Assembly (NCBI RefSeq): GCF_007754155.1
Contig: NZ_CP037423.1
Span: 8,738,938-8,802,937 of the forward strand
Direction: 5' to 3'
DNA length: 64,000 nt
From: Stieleria neptunia
Lineage (GTDB): Bacteria > Planctomycetota > Planctomycetia > Pirellulales > Pirellulaceae
Part shown: piece by piece, positions 53,487 to 62,375 of the stretch
Position numbering within the stretch: position 1 is the stretch's first letter
Layout: every line of letters starts with the position of its first letter
Notes under the pieces: model-generated
The model's input: the letters and a program-made list of their open reading frames with translations, nothing else
Database searches by the model: none
Told to the model about the DNA's origin: nothing
Made by a program: the position numbers and the translations under genes

Positions 53487-54653
53487 ATGCACGCGTTGAA
53501 ACAGAAACTTTCTCGGACGCTCGGCCCTGACAGCCTGATTTTCGGCTCGGCCGTCCTTTTTCTCGTCGTCATGCACCAGTTGGCGTTCGAGGACCGTTTC
53601 GTCCTGATTCTGTATTATCTGGCGGCCGTCGGATCCGCCTATGCGCTCGTCCGCCGTCGCGCCTTGGGCCTGGCCAGCGCGATTGTCGCCGTCGTGACCG
53701 CCACGATGTTCGCCCAGCTCTACTACGCGGCCGAACCGACCACCTGGAGCCCGATCTTCGATGCGGTCCGCGACATGGCCGCCCTGGGTGCGGTGCTGTA
53801 CCTCACCGTCCGCGTGCTGATGGCCAGCTATCGGCTACAGCGTGAAGAGAAACAGCGGGCGCTGGAAAACCAGATCCAGGAGCAACTCGTCGCGATGCGT
53901 GCCCAGGCCCTCCGGCAAACCTCCCATGAAGTCCGCACGCCGCTGTCCACCATCACCGCGATCAGCGAAACCTTGCTCGACGGAAGCACCGGCGAGCTGA
54001 ACGAATCGCAACGCGAGTTCGTTCAAGACATCGATGATTCCGCTCAACATCTCTTGGCGCTGGTCAATGACATCTTGGATTACGCCAAGGCCGAAGCGGG
54101 CATGATCCGCTTGGCACCGCAACCGGTGGCGTTGGCCGAATTGGTCTCTCAGTGTGTTTCGATGGTCAGCGTGCGGGCCAAAGACGAAGAGATTTCGATC
54201 ACCGCTCAAGTCGACGTGGAACTCAACGAGGTGGTCGCCGATCCCTTGCGACTGCGACAAATCCTGTTGAACCTGCTCTCCAACGCCATCAAGTACAACT
54301 CCAGCGGCGGCAGCGTGATCGTGCAGATCCGCCCCGACGACAAGAACATGTTCCGCATCAGCGTCCGCGACACCGGCCGCGGCATCGCCCCGGAACACAT
54401 GGAACATTTATTCGAGCCCTATTATCAAGCCGCGATCGCCGACCAAGGCATCGGCACCGGACTCGGTTTGGCGATCATCAAACACCTGACCGAACTGCAC
54501 GGCGGAACCATCGACGTCGAAAGCGTCGTCGACACCGGAACCATGTTCACGATCCGTTTGCCGCGTGAGGCGGAAATGTGTGACGAACCGGCCGGCGAAC
54601 GAACGCTGCGTCCCGAAGACGCGGTGTTGAACCTTGATCTGGCAGGGGTCTAG
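53487..54653 (+). CDS. Sensor histidine kinase
   Basis: This 388-residue kinase has four predicted membrane helices at about 17-32, 38-55, 60-80 and 94-112, a short coiled coil, the H-box SHEVRTPLS with phosphorylated His147, then the ATPase domain with N-box NAIKYN, G1 DTGRGI and G2 GTGLGLAI. The sensor part is entirely membrane-embedded, so it probably detects a membrane or intracellular signal. ATG 53487 has a GGAG site at 53473-53476, better than 53436. It begins the cluster with the HD-GYP regulators; its stop TAG is part of the CTAG of a MITE-like repeat. Confidence 0.92.
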   Translation: MHALKQKLSRTLGPDSLIFGSAVLFLVVMHQLAFEDRFVLILYYLAAVGSAYALVRRRALGLASAIVAVVTATMFAQLYYAAEPTTWSPIFDAVRDMAALGAVLYLTVRVLMASYRLQREEKQRALENQIQEQLVAMRAQALRQTSHEVRTPLSTITAISETLLDGSTGELNESQREFVQDIDDSAQHLLALVNDILDYAKAEAGMIRLAPQPVALAELVSQCVSMVSVRAKDEEISITAQVDVELNEVVADPLRLRQILLNLLSNAIKYNSSGGSVIVQIRPDDKNMFRISVRDTGRGIAPEHMEHLFEPYYQAAIADQGIGTGLGLAIIKHLTELHGGTIDVESVVDTGTMFTIRLPREAEMCDEPAGERTLRPEDAVLNLDLAGV

Positions 54654-54758
54654 TGCTTCGCCGCGGAAAAGGGGTCAGGCCGCGGAAAAGGGGTCAGGTA
54701 CCAAAAACCAAATGGCCCGCAGGGTGCTCCGCATTTTTGGTACCTGACCCCTTTTCCG
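54650..54758. mobile_element. MITE-like repeat, truncated copy
   Basis: It starts CTAGTGCTTCG and shows the GCGGAAAAGGGGTCAGG motif twice, then AGGTACC and the inverted arm ending CTTTTCCG. The second terminal repeat is missing. The TAG in its left CTAG is the stop codon of the histidine kinase gene. Confidence 0.78.
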
Positions 54759-54815
54759 AACCACCGCTTGCCGCGAATCAAAACTTGAACCAGCACGGGA
54801 ATAGAAAGGTTGACC

Positions 54816-55916
54816 ATGATCGAAAGCAATGAATTGAACAAAGGATTCGCCGAAGGGTTCGCGGAATCGTTTTCGCAAGCGGCCGTGGATGCCCAACGCA
54901 AAATGCGAATCCTGGTCGCCGACGGCAACGCCACGATTCGCAAGCTGTTGCGGATGGGGCTGGTCGGCGAATCCTACGAGATCATCGAAGCCACCAACGG
55001 GCCCGACGCTTACGCCTGCGCCACCGCCACGCCGGAACCCCACGCGATCCTGTTGGACGCCGGCTTGGGCGGAGGGATGGACGGATTGAAGGTTTGTCGC
55101 GAATTGAAAAGCGACATGCAATACCGCACCATTCCGATCGTCATGTTGACGACCACCGGGTCGAACGAAGAAATCAACGAGGCGGTCGAAGCCGGCGCCG
55201 ATGAATTTCTGAGCAAGCCCATCAACCGCGGCGAATTGAAAGTTCGCTTGCGATCGATCACGCGGCTCCACAAAGGCAACGCGGAATTGATCGGGGCCGA
55301 AAGCGTCGCCCTGTCACTGGCCCGTGCCGTCGCCAGCAAAGACGGATACAGCAGTGGCCATGTCGAGCAAGCGGCCAACTTTGCCGTCGCATTCGGGAAA
55401 GCCATCGGCCTGGACGCCGCGGAACTCAAAATGCTTCGCTACGGAGCGATCCTCCACAACGTCGGAAAGATCGCGATCCCCGATTCGATTTTGGAAAAGA
55501 CGGGACCGTTGACGCCGCGCGAGCGGGCCCTGTTTCACCAGCACCCGCGCGTGGGCTGTGATATCTGCGCCCCGCTGAAACCGTTGTCGCCCGTGTTGCC
55601 GATCATCCGACACCACAAAGAACACTTCGATGGCACCGGCTATCCGGACGGGTTGCGCGGCAACGAGATTCCGCTCAAAGCCCAAATCGTCGGCATCGTC
55701 GATGTCTACAGTGCACTGACCAATGATCGCCCCTTTCGACGTGCCAAGTCGCAAGCCGAAGCGGTTGAAATTTTGCGACATCGCGCCAAGCAAGGCATTC
55801 ACGACCCCGAACTGGTCGACAAGTTCTGTGACATGATTCAAGACGAAGCCCCCGAGGACACACCGGACGCTTCGGCCGCCCCCGTTCCGGCGCACCTCGC
55901 CGCTCCCACCCTTTAA
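54816..55916 (+). CDS. Response regulator with HD-GYP domain, HD motif altered
   Basis: This 366-residue protein has a receiver domain at about 30-150 with acceptor Asp81 (ILLDAGL) and Lys134 in SKP. The HD-GYP domain covers about 165-345. The HD signature, usually HDIGK, reads HNVGK with Asn215 in place of the metal-binding Asp, while the late FDGTGYPDGL motif is intact. HD-GYP proteins split cyclic di-GMP; this one may be weak or a binder. ATG 54816 is chosen over the TTG at 54810. It ends 21 bp before the next receiver gene, and the histidine kinase lies upstream, so it is likely that kinase's partner. Confidence 0.9.
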   Translation: MIESNELNKGFAEGFAESFSQAAVDAQRKMRILVADGNATIRKLLRMGLVGESYEIIEATNGPDAYACATATPEPHAILLDAGLGGGMDGLKVCRELKSDMQYRTIPIVMLTTTGSNEEINEAVEAGADEFLSKPINRGELKVRLRSITRLHKGNAELIGAESVALSLARAVASKDGYSSGHVEQAANFAVAFGKAIGLDAAELKMLRYGAILHNVGKIAIPDSILEKTGPLTPRERALFHQHPRVGCDICAPLKPLSPVLPIIRHHKEHFDGTGYPDGLRGNEIPLKAQIVGIVDVYSALTNDRPFRRAKSQAEAVEILRHRAKQGIHDPELVDKFCDMIQDEAPEDTPDASAAPVPAHLAAPTL

Positions 55917-55937
55917 CTTTCGATCCTGCCAACTGCC

Positions 55938-56402
55938 ATGCCCACCGAAAAACGAAAAGTGCTGATCGCCGAAGACAATCCCGGCTTGGCTCGCGTGTTG
56001 TCGTTCAAGTTCAAGTCCTGTGGATTTGAACCGATCACCTGCGGCAACGGCGGCGAAGCGTGGAAGTCGTTCTGCGACAGCCAGGTTGCTGCGGTCGTCA
56101 GCGATCATGAAATGCCGATCATGTCGGGGATCGAATTGATCGAACGCGTCCGCGAAATGGACGCCACGTTGCCATGCTTTTTGGTCACCGGTCGTCAACT
56201 CGAATTGTCACGTGACCCCCGCGTGGTCAAGTTGAAGATCCAGACGGTGTTCGGCAAACCCTTCAGCCCCGGGACGGTGGTGTCCGCCGTCAGCGACGCG
56301 ATCAATCAACAGGCGTCCGCATCGGCCTGCCCACCCGCTGCCGCCGCTGCCCCTGCGATCGGTGGAATGCCGGCGACAGGTCTGCCGGAGGCAAGTGCAT
56401 GA
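55938..56402 (+). CDS. Single-domain response regulator
   Basis: This 154-residue protein is a receiver domain (about 6-125) followed by an Ala/Pro-rich tail. The acidic pocket is AEDN, acceptor Asp56 in VSDHEMP and Lys in FGKPF. With no output domain, it should act by binding partners. The stop overlaps the start of the following HD-GYP gene (ATGA), so they are translationally coupled. It lies between the two HD-GYP genes and is probably part of the same relay. Confidence 0.93.
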   Translation: MPTEKRKVLIAEDNPGLARVLSFKFKSCGFEPITCGNGGEAWKSFCDSQVAAVVSDHEMPIMSGIELIERVREMDATLPCFLVTGRQLELSRDPRVVKLKIQTVFGKPFSPGTVVSAVSDAINQQASASACPPAAAAAPAIGGMPATGLPEASA

Positions 56403-58021
56403 ACCCAACGGCAGAGCCAAACGATACGACGCGAGGCACGGTAGATGGCGCGCCGGCATCCAATGTCAAAGTCTGCACCTACGACCAAGGTGGGCTGGAC
56501 GGCTCGCTCGCCCATATTTTGGCCGAAGGGATCGGGCTGTCGATCACGGTGGTCGAAGCGCGTGACGGGGGACATCCGTTGGTCGTGCAGGCGACGTCCG
56601 ACCCGCATCGCGTGCACACCGAACAGACGCCCGGTGCCTCGACCGTTCGCCAAGCGCTGGCGCTGCCCGCCGGAGGGATCGCCGTCTGGTCGGCCCCGGC
56701 GGACCATGCCGAACGAATCGGCCGCCACGCGATGACCCTGCTGGACCTGGAAATCTCACGCAACGAAACCAAACAGTTGCTGGCCGAAGTCGATTCGTTG
56801 ACCAACCAAGTGATGCAGGACTTTGAAGAACTCTCGCTGATTCGCGCGCTCGCCTCCAGCCTGGAACTGCCACAGACCGAAGAAGACACCGACGGTTTTG
56901 TGCTCGCCTCCCTGATGCCCCTGGTCAACGGTGTCGGCGCCGTCTCGATCGCGGCCGTCTTGGTGGATGATTCCCGACGCCATCAACGTCGCACCCTGTG
57001 GACCGGAACGCGACTGATCGAAGACGAATCGGTGTTTGAACTGATCCAAAACCACGCCGCGGAACTGAGCCAGCAACCGGTCGTCCGTAATCGCAACATC
57101 GGCGATCAACATTGCGGTGTCGCCGGGCTGGACGAATATGTCATCGTCAAGTGCTCCAGCGAAGGGCGTCTGCACGGCTGGGTGATGGCCTGCAATCGAG
57201 TGAAAGACGACATCGATGACGTGCCCTGGGCTCAGCTCGGATTCACGACCGTGCAAGCGTCACTGATGGAAACGGCAACCAATCAGTTGGCCGCACAACT
57301 CAACAACATTCGTTTGCTTCGTCAAAAAGAAGAGCTGTTCACCGACGTCATCCGCGCCCTGGTCAACGCCGTCGAAGCCCGCGATCCCTACACCTGCGGG
57401 CACAGCGAACGCGTCGCCAGCTTCGCCCGCTGTCTGGCATCAAAGATCGGATTCACCTCCGTCGAATGCGAACGCATTTACCTGACCGGACTGTTGCACG
57501 ACGTCGGCAAGATCGCGATCCCCGACGGCGTCCTGCAAAAACCCAATCGGCTCAACGACGAAGAACGCGCGATCATCGAAACACACACGGACTCCGGCTG
57601 GCGGATCTTGCAGGAACTCGAAGCCCTGCAAGACATCCTGCCCGGCGTGCTCTACCATCACGAACACTGGAACGGTGAAGGCTATCCCGATCAATTGGCC
57701 GGAGAAAACATTCCGATCGACGGCCGTATCCTGGCCGTCTGCGATGCCTTCGATGCGATGACCAGTGATCGCCCCTATCGCCAAGGCATGTCGATCGACC
57801 GGGCGATCACGATTCTCAACGACGGCGCCGGCACGTTCTGGGACCCCAACCTGATCAAAGTCTTTCATCGGTACATCGACGAAATCGACGAGATCCGCGT
57901 CAACCACCAGCCCCGCCAACCCGCGACCCGACCGGCTCCCGTCGATGGACGCCCGATCATCGGAACCACGGGATTCTGCGTCCCGGCCGAGACGCTCCAA
58001 CCCTCCACGTCCGACCAGTAG
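56399..58021 (+). CDS. GAF-like/HD-GYP cyclic di-GMP phosphodiesterase
   Basis: This 540-residue protein has an N-terminal region with helical segments (about 110-160), a GAF-like domain (about 160-300) and an HD-GYP domain (about 315-490). HD-GYP motifs are intact: LHDVGKIAIPDG with His367/Asp368, HHEHWNGEGYPDQL with GYP at 428-430. It should hydrolyse cyclic di-GMP to GMP. No membrane helix is seen, so it is cytosolic. Coupled to the receiver gene by ATGA overlap; together with the kinase and the first HD-GYP regulator it forms a four-gene cyclic di-GMP signalling unit. Confidence 0.92.
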   Translation: MNPTAEPNDTTRGTVDGAPASNVKVCTYDQGGLDGSLAHILAEGIGLSITVVEARDGGHPLVVQATSDPHRVHTEQTPGASTVRQALALPAGGIAVWSAPADHAERIGRHAMTLLDLEISRNETKQLLAEVDSLTNQVMQDFEELSLIRALASSLELPQTEEDTDGFVLASLMPLVNGVGAVSIAAVLVDDSRRHQRRTLWTGTRLIEDESVFELIQNHAAELSQQPVVRNRNIGDQHCGVAGLDEYVIVKCSSEGRLHGWVMACNRVKDDIDDVPWAQLGFTTVQASLMETATNQLAAQLNNIRLLRQKEELFTDVIRALVNAVEARDPYTCGHSERVASFARCLASKIGFTSVECERIYLTGLLHDVGKIAIPDGVLQKPNRLNDEERAIIETHTDSGWRILQELEALQDILPGVLYHHEHWNGEGYPDQLAGENIPIDGRILAVCDAFDAMTSDRPYRQGMSIDRAITILNDGAGTFWDPNLIKVFHRYIDEIDEIRVNHQPRQPATRPAPVDGRPIIGTTGFCVPAETLQPSTSDQ

Positions 58022-58110
58022 CCGGCATGGGTGCCTCCACCTCTTTAGTCACCCTCCCTGGCTGGAGGTCCGATCGCAGCGAGGGGAGGGTCGAACGCCA
58101 GGGGCGAGCG

Positions 58111-58260
58111 GCCAATGTCATCGACTTGGACGCCCAACGGAGTGTTCTTGTTAGCGGCAGGGCGCGAGCCCTCCGGTCTTTCTCGGTGTTTTTGAAACGC
58201 GACCGGACGGCTCGCGCCGTTCCGCTAACACCTTGAGAGCCAACAAAGGAAGTGGCATGG
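58111..58260. repeat. Nested palindromic dispersed repeat
   Basis: GCCAATGTCATCGACTTGGA at the left end faces AGTGGCATGG at the right, with GTTAGCGGCAGGGCGCGAGC and GCTCGCGCCGTTCCGCTAAC arms inside. It fills the space between the convergent HD-GYP gene and the 58326 gene. Confidence 0.82.
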
Positions 58261-58325
58261 GACGAGCGGCCGGGGGCGAGTTCGCGGTGGCTTCAAACCA
58301 CGCCGCGACGACGAACACTTGCGAC

Positions 58326-59102
58326 TCACGCCGCGCGGCGTTGCCCGAATTCGGTTTCACCTGCCGCCCGATCGATCAGCAATGAGAAATCGCCCGGCTT
58401 GGCGATCACCAAATCGACCCCGGCCTCCATCGCCGCGGACTTGGTTTTCGGCGTCACGTTTCCGCTGACCCAAACGTGCTCGCGCGGCGGATCCACCAAA
58501 CGATTCATCAAGTCATCCCAGGACTCACCTTGGGTCGCCGAATCATCCCACCAGATTTCGTCGAAGCGATGAAGGGTCGCCAGCTGGTCGGGCCGACACC
58601 AGATCGCCGACGCCGGACCGGAGGAAGCGATGGACAAGAGGGCCGACGCGTTGGCGTGGGACGCCGCGACCACGGCGATACTTTGCGGCACGCCGCCGGG
58701 CCGGTTGGCCCATCCGCAGCGCCGCAGATAACCCGGCAAGAACGATTCCCACTCGTGCCAATGGATCGTCGGCACAGCAAACAGATCGGCCGGTGAGGGT
58801 CGCGCACCGGCGCACAACGGCCCCAACAACAAGACCGCTTTGGCATCGGCATGCAACCGGCAGAGCGTTCGGAACAGCTCAACCGATTCGGCCGAGTCAT
58901 TGTCGCGGCAACACAAGATCGTTCGCACCGCCGATGCCGGACGCAGCAAGGCTGATTTTAGATCCACGCGATACGCCAGTTGCGAAACATGTGACTCGCA
59001 AAAGTCATAGGCGTCGCAGTAAGCGTTTGAATCGCGATCGCCGATCCACAGCAACGTCCCATGATCCGTCACACCGCCGTGATCGACCAATTGCATCGAC
59101 AT
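58326..59102 (-). CDS. Unknown protein with receiver-like C-terminal part
   Basis: This 258-residue cytosolic protein has no signal peptide. Strands such as HGTLLWIGD, VRTILCCRDND and AKAVLLLGPL and the late VDLVIAKPGDFSLLID pattern suggest a two-lobed alpha/beta fold, with the end resembling a receiver domain but without a clear acceptor Asp (WWDDSATQ is the closest). It follows the PTS-IIA/HTH gene by 30 bp on the same strand and is likely in its transcript. Function unknown. Confidence 0.7.
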   Translation of the reverse strand: MSMQLVDHGGVTDHGTLLWIGDRDSNAYCDAYDFCESHVSQLAYRVDLKSALLRPASAVRTILCCRDNDSAESVELFRTLCRLHADAKAVLLLGPLCAGARPSPADLFAVPTIHWHEWESFLPGYLRRCGWANRPGGVPQSIAVVAASHANASALLSIASSGPASAIWCRPDQLATLHRFDEIWWDDSATQGESWDDLMNRLVDPPREHVWVSGNVTPKTKSAAMEAGVDLVIAKPGDFSLLIDRAAGETEFGQRRAA

Positions 59103-59132
59103 CTTCCCACCCCGAAGTCCTTTTCGCTTCCA

Positions 59133-59834
59133 TTATGCCGACAACAAAACGTCTGCCTCTTGCAGGCAATGCCATGCTTCGCTCGGGTTTTCACAAGCCC
59201 GCAACCGGTTCAGAAATGATTCCATTGCGATCAGTCGGCTGATCTTGGCCAGGGTACGAAGGTGTGCCGAATCGTCGTAAGAGCAGATCAGAAAAAAGAC
59301 ATCGGTCATGTGACCGGTGTCAGAGAAGGGGATCGGCGCCTGGCTGACGGCCAAGCCGACGACGGTGTCGGCCAAAATCGAGGTTTGGGGACGCCGGGGG
59401 TGCAACAGCGCCACGCCACAGTCCAACGCGGTGGGATGCATTTGTTCACGGCTCTTGACGGCCTCCGCCATCGCCGGTGCGTCCCACATCATCCCCGATG
59501 CGGCGACCAGGTCACACATCGAGCGAATCACCGATCCGCGGGTTCGGGCCCGCAACGGGATTTCGATGGTGTCGACGGTGCACAATTCATGCAACTCTCG
59601 GTCCTGCGTTTCATCGGTCATGCGGTCGACGACCCGTTGGACGCGTTCCAGTTCGACGCTGTCGTCGCTGGCGCCGATTTGGTCCTCCAACCAATGGTGG
59701 ATCTCGGCCTCGTTGAATCGCCATTGCCCGCCCACCTTGCGTCCCGGCAGACGGCCGCGGAGCACCATTTTTTCAACTTTGGCAGGTGTAATGTGTAGGT
59801 ATTGCGCTAACTGGGCTAAATCGAATTCTTCCAT
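59133..59834 (-). CDS. PTS IIA (PtsN-like) protein with excisionase-type helix-turn-helix
   Basis: This 233-residue protein joins an N-terminal excisionase/MerR-like HTH (about 1-52, LAQYLHITPAKVEKMV...GGQWRFNEAEIHHWLED) to a PTS fructose-type IIA domain (about 85-230). The IIA domain keeps the phosphorylated histidine, His145 in VALLHPRR. It should bind DNA and sense phosphate status of the PTS or nitrogen-PTS relay. The ATG at 59834 starts exactly at the HTH; the longer frame to 59891 has no good ribosome site. The upstream 370 bp (59835-60204) hold no gene. It heads a short operon with the 58326 gene. Confidence 0.85.
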   Translation of the reverse strand: MEEFDLAQLAQYLHITPAKVEKMVLRGRLPGRKVGGQWRFNEAEIHHWLEDQIGASDDSVELERVQRVVDRMTDETQDRELHELCTVDTIEIPLRARTRGSVIRSMCDLVAASGMMWDAPAMAEAVKSREQMHPTALDCGVALLHPRRPQTSILADTVVGLAVSQAPIPFSDTGHMTDVFFLICSYDDSAHLRTLAKISRLIAMESFLNRLRACENPSEAWHCLQEADVLLSA

Positions 59835-60204
59835 TGTCGGCCTAATCAATTCTTGGTGACGGACCTGTTGGCTGATTGCATTGGTCGACAACGTTCGTCA
59901 AAGGTCCCAGGCAATCTGATTTCGTGGGCAATCTTGTTTCGTGTGGTCCGTCCGCGGGCGCTGGATTCGCACGATGCGTCTGATTGATTCGCACGCGTGT
60001 CGCATTTTGGTCCCGCGTATGTTGACTGACCGGGATGAATTTAGGGAGGTCCAAAAACTCCGGATTCTCGGTGAAATCTTTTCAGATTCACTCAAGTTTC
60101 ATCGCTTCCCAGCCGGTCTCGGTCTTGACCGTGATCCCCGCTGGAGGCTATTCCCGAGTTCAAGCAGAAAATTTTGACAGCCCCCAACGCTTTGCGGCAT
60201 TCGT
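59835..60204. other. Gene-free divergent region
   Basis: Between the PTS-IIA/HTH gene (minus) and the outer-membrane protein gene (plus). A TTGACA hexamer near 60173 could be a -35 box, without a convincing -10 partner. No repeat or RNA gene was recognised. Confidence 0.5.
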
Positions 60205-61707
60205 GTGACACTCAGCTCGCCCCGTCCCCGTCCGGCACGTCCCCGTCCGGCATCTCCGCGGCCATTCCGCCTGGCGGGCATGCTTGCGTGGATCGGTTGG
60301 ATCGCGGCCGCGGGAGCGGCGGCACAGTCGCCTGGCAACTCCCTGGATGTTCCGCAAACGCGTCTGGCCCCGATCACCGCCGCCCCGAACACCGCCCGTG
60401 CCGGCCCCGTCGCCACTCCGCCCGCTGCTCCGGGGCAGGTCTATTCGGGACAGGGCTACGGGTCGCCTTACAACGCGTCACCCTACAACAATCCGGCAGG
60501 CGTTTCCCAGTTTGATCCCTATGCCGGATCCCCCGCGTCCGGGTTCGTTCAGCCATCCACTTCCTCACCGATCCTAGGCTCGCCATCGGGCCTGGGCGGC
60601 TTGTTCGGCGCGCCGACCACCGTCGCACCCCAGGGTGGATTCTTCGCGCCCGCTTCGCCGCAACCCACGTACGGAACGCCGGTCTATGGCGGTCTGGCCA
60701 ATCAACCGCCACCGATGTTCGACGCGGGAAATCTGTTCGGCGGGGGCGCGTCGGCGGGAGCGTCCTTGAATCCGTCGGGCAACTATGCCGCACCGCCGTC
60801 GTACGGCTATCCATCGACCGCCTACCCCAGCGGCTCGCCTTCGACGTTGTTCCCCGGCGGACTGTTGGGCAGCACCCCCTCGTTTTCACCGCAGCTGAAT
60901 CCGTATCGTTTGATCCAGCGGATGCGGTTTCGCCACACCTACCTTCATGACGGTGGCGGCAGCGACGACCTGGGGATCAACGACACCGATGTGGCGCTGG
61001 CGTTTGCGATCCCGAGCTTCCTGTACTCGACTCAACCGCTGTTCATCGCCCCCTCGTTTTCGCTGCACCTGTGGGACGGTCCGCAATCGATCACCGGCGC
61101 TGACATGCCGGGCAGCGCCTACAGCGCCTTTTTGGACTTTGCCTGGCAATCCGATCCCAATCGAATCTTGGGCGTCGACTTGGGCGTCAGCGTGGGGATG
61201 TTTAGCGAGTTCCAGTCCTTTGACATCGACGGCGTACGCATCCGCGGCAAAGGCCTCGGCACGTTCCGCATCACTCCGGCTTCGACGCTCAAAGTGGGCG
61301 TTTATTATTACGATCGTGTCGACATCAAACTGCTGCCGGCCGTCGGGCTGTTCTGGCGTCCCAATGCGTTCACGAAAGTCGATTTGTTTTTCCCCCAGCC
61401 GCGTTACTCACGATATCTGTCGACGGTGGGCACCAACGATGTCTGGTGGTACGTCTCCGGTGAATACGGTGGCGGGTCGTGGATCGTCGAGCGAGATGGC
61501 AAGGGCGAAGACCAGGTGGACATCAACGACATTCGCTTGACGACGGGTTTTGAATGGGGCGAAAGCCAACGGATGCGGGCCGGGCAGCGAACCTGGTTCT
61601 TCGAATTCGGTTACGTCGGCGACCGAGAACTCGTCTATCGTCGCAACCCTGCCGACAACCTCAGCATCGGCGACACCTGGATGTTCCGCCTGGGCATGGG
61701 ATACTGA
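60205..61707 (+). CDS. Probable outer-membrane beta-barrel protein
   Basis: This 500-residue protein has a basic Arg/Pro-rich start, a signal-like hydrophobic stretch (GMLAWIGWIAAAGAAAQ, about 25-41), a long Gly/Pro/Ser/Tyr-rich linker (to about 230) and a C-terminal beta-strand-rich domain of about 265 residues ending in FRLGMGY, with a terminal aromatic as in outer-membrane barrels. Strands FLYSTQPLFIAPSFSLHLW and STLKVGVYYYDRVD alternate polar and hydrophobic residues. It should lie in the outer membrane. GTG 60205 is proposed because the alternative ATG at 60280 leaves no positive n-region; neither has a strong ribosome site. Function unknown. Confidence 0.75.
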   Translation: MTLSSPRPRPARPRPASPRPFRLAGMLAWIGWIAAAGAAAQSPGNSLDVPQTRLAPITAAPNTARAGPVATPPAAPGQVYSGQGYGSPYNASPYNNPAGVSQFDPYAGSPASGFVQPSTSSPILGSPSGLGGLFGAPTTVAPQGGFFAPASPQPTYGTPVYGGLANQPPPMFDAGNLFGGGASAGASLNPSGNYAAPPSYGYPSTAYPSGSPSTLFPGGLLGSTPSFSPQLNPYRLIQRMRFRHTYLHDGGGSDDLGINDTDVALAFAIPSFLYSTQPLFIAPSFSLHLWDGPQSITGADMPGSAYSAFLDFAWQSDPNRILGVDLGVSVGMFSEFQSFDIDGVRIRGKGLGTFRITPASTLKVGVYYYDRVDIKLLPAVGLFWRPNAFTKVDLFFPQPRYSRYLSTVGTNDVWWYVSGEYGGGSWIVERDGKGEDQVDINDIRLTTGFEWGESQRMRAGQRTWFFEFGYVGDRELVYRRNPADNLSIGDTWMFRLGMGY

Positions 61708-61818
61708 TCCGTAGCAACGTGTGTTGCGAAACGGCAACGTCGCCCGGCGACGTGATGTGGCGAATGGTCAACACGACCGCCGACGACGTCTCGAATCACG
61801 GGGGAAACATGGGCTGAG

Positions 61819-62313
61819 ATGCAGCGGCACGCCGCTTGCGTGTGTCTGATCGGCATGAATGCCTCTTCGTTCGATCGACTCATCGCATCGCACCGCGCCG
61901 CCGTTTCGCGTTTGCTTCTGCTCAGCCTGGTCGGGTTCTGTTTGCTCGCCCTGGGCGGCTGTTCGCCTCCCGCGTTGTTCGAAAATGAATCCGGCGCGTT
62001 CGTCCCCGCGATCGAATCGGACGCCGCGATCCCGCGGGGAATGCGGCGGACGAAAAACGGTTGGGAAGACGCGTCGCTGTGGTTCGTTTCGACGGAGTTT
62101 CAATCGCGATCGATCGAGTCGTGGCTCGACGTCCAACGACAACGAGAGCCGAGCTGGCTGAGGAAGGTTTTTGAACGGATTCGGATGACTCCGCCGCTGA
62201 TGATCGCCGTCATCCAAATCACGGCGATCGCAGCAATCGTCCACATCAGCCAAGCTCACAAAGCGGAACTGGTCCGTAATTCGGCTAAAACTCCCTCTCA
62301 ACCGCTGCCCTGA
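61819..62313 (+). CDS. Lipoprotein or membrane protein of unknown function
   Basis: This 164-residue protein has a hydrophobic segment (RLLLLSLVGFCLLALGGC, about 31-48) ending in a lipobox LGGC with Cys48, and a second hydrophobic helix at about 126-142 (PPLMIAVIQITAIAAIVHI). The middle is charged with Trp residues. It may be anchored in the membrane at both ends. ATG 61819 is used; ATG 61855 would give a shorter n-region and is equally possible. It lies 111 bp after the outer-membrane protein gene. No family recognised. Confidence 0.62.
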   Translation: MQRHAACVCLIGMNASSFDRLIASHRAAVSRLLLLSLVGFCLLALGGCSPPALFENESGAFVPAIESDAAIPRGMRRTKNGWEDASLWFVSTEFQSRSIESWLDVQRQREPSWLRKVFERIRMTPPLMIAVIQITAIAAIVHISQAHKAELVRNSAKTPSQPLP

Positions 62314-62375
62314 TCTATGATGCACTGCTGTACCCTCGATCCCGTCTTCGCCACACGCACCCGGCGCACGTTACC

